From assembly GCA_004794785.1 (NCBI GenBank), contig SJOL01013156.1:835527-899526 (forward strand): a stretch of 64,000 nt of DNA. The letters are read 5' to 3'. The position numbers and the translations under genes were made by a program. This stretch comes from Opisthorchis felineus. Lineage: Eukaryota > Platyhelminthes > Trematoda > Opisthorchiida > Opisthorchiidae. The notes under the pieces were generated by a model that made no database searches, was not told the origin of the DNA, and worked only from the letters and a program-made list of their open reading frames with translations. Positions 63,797 to 64,000 of the stretch are shown here, in pieces. Within the stretch, counting starts at the first letter, position 1; each line of letters begins with the position of its first letter.

Positions 63797-64000
63797 TTAT
63801 AATGAAAGCAAAAGAAAGGTACAAAACACCATATTAGTGATGACCAAATCCAACAAGGATGGTGGTTGCCCTCCGAGGTATCTGGTAGGTGTGACGACAC
63901 GTTGAGTCCAAGCGTTCTGTTGAACGGCTTTGGTCAGCGCCGATGCAAAATGTCCGATGAGCCCGATGAGCTGGAGTTCCATCCAGGAGGCCTTGGGGGC
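63797..64000 (-). mobile_element. LINE endonuclease C-terminal fragment
   Basis: The minus-strand frame reads QQNAWTQRVVTPTRYLGG and PSLLDLVITN, the last strands of a CR1-like LINE endonuclease. It continues beyond the right edge. It stops within a few residues of where the LINE piece ending at 62838 begins. Confidence 0.8.

Noticed and set aside
1..64000. CRISPR arrays, operons, ribosome binding sites and bacterial promoters
   Set aside because: The window is a eukaryotic intron-rich gene region; no regularly spaced direct repeats of CRISPR type were seen.

Overview
The window looks like nuclear DNA of a flatworm, most likely a trematode (fluke). This is inference from three things: a gene with very long introns plus a run of 37-39 bp introns, Penelope-like and CR1/RTE-like retroelement fragments of the kind common in fluke genomes, and no operon-like ORF layout. 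No species is claimed. A 173-base N gap at 17303-17475 and a single N at 61488 show it is a draft assembly.

One gene explains nearly all convincing coding sequence. It runs right to left on the minus strand over almost the whole window (63606 to 852), in 18 exons that join in phase at every junction: 4,064 coding bases, about 1,354 codons, with neither true start nor proven stop inside the window. It encodes a receptor-type protein tyrosine phosphatase (RPTP). From N to C the order is an unrecognised N-terminal region, two laminin-type EGF modules, five fibronectin type III (FN3) domains, a membrane-proximal ectodomain, one transmembrane helix, a cytoplasmic juxtamembrane segment and a PTP domain. 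The PTP domain keeps the P-loop Cys and Arg. It has lost the Tyr of the KNRY loop, the Asp of the WPD loop and the usual Q-loop residues, so it is probably a pseudophosphatase or a very weak enzyme. A second PTP domain could lie beyond the left edge.

Layout from the right edge: 63797-64000 LINE endonuclease fragment; 63606-63371 exon 1; 63370-60615 intron with a CR1-like LINE and an inverted pair of LTR copies; 60614-59641 six small exons separated by five 37-39 bp introns (EGF modules and first FN3); 52833-43630 FN3 exons; 43629-30390 a 13.2 kb intron; 30389-22388 last FN3 and start of the membrane-proximal ectodomain; 16860-16463 membrane-proximal ectodomain and transmembrane helix; 10198-852 cytoplasmic part. 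Introns carry an inverted Penelope-like fragment, RTE-like LINE pieces, four LINE 3' tails ending in GAT triplets, palindromic fold-back elements, tRNA-derived SINE-like repeats and (TA)n tracts. No second gene, tRNA gene, rRNA or CRISPR array was found. Most other open frames are chance ORFs in introns or shadows of the exons.

All exon boundaries were read by eye from splice consensus, phase continuity and domain fit. They should be tested with RNA-seq.
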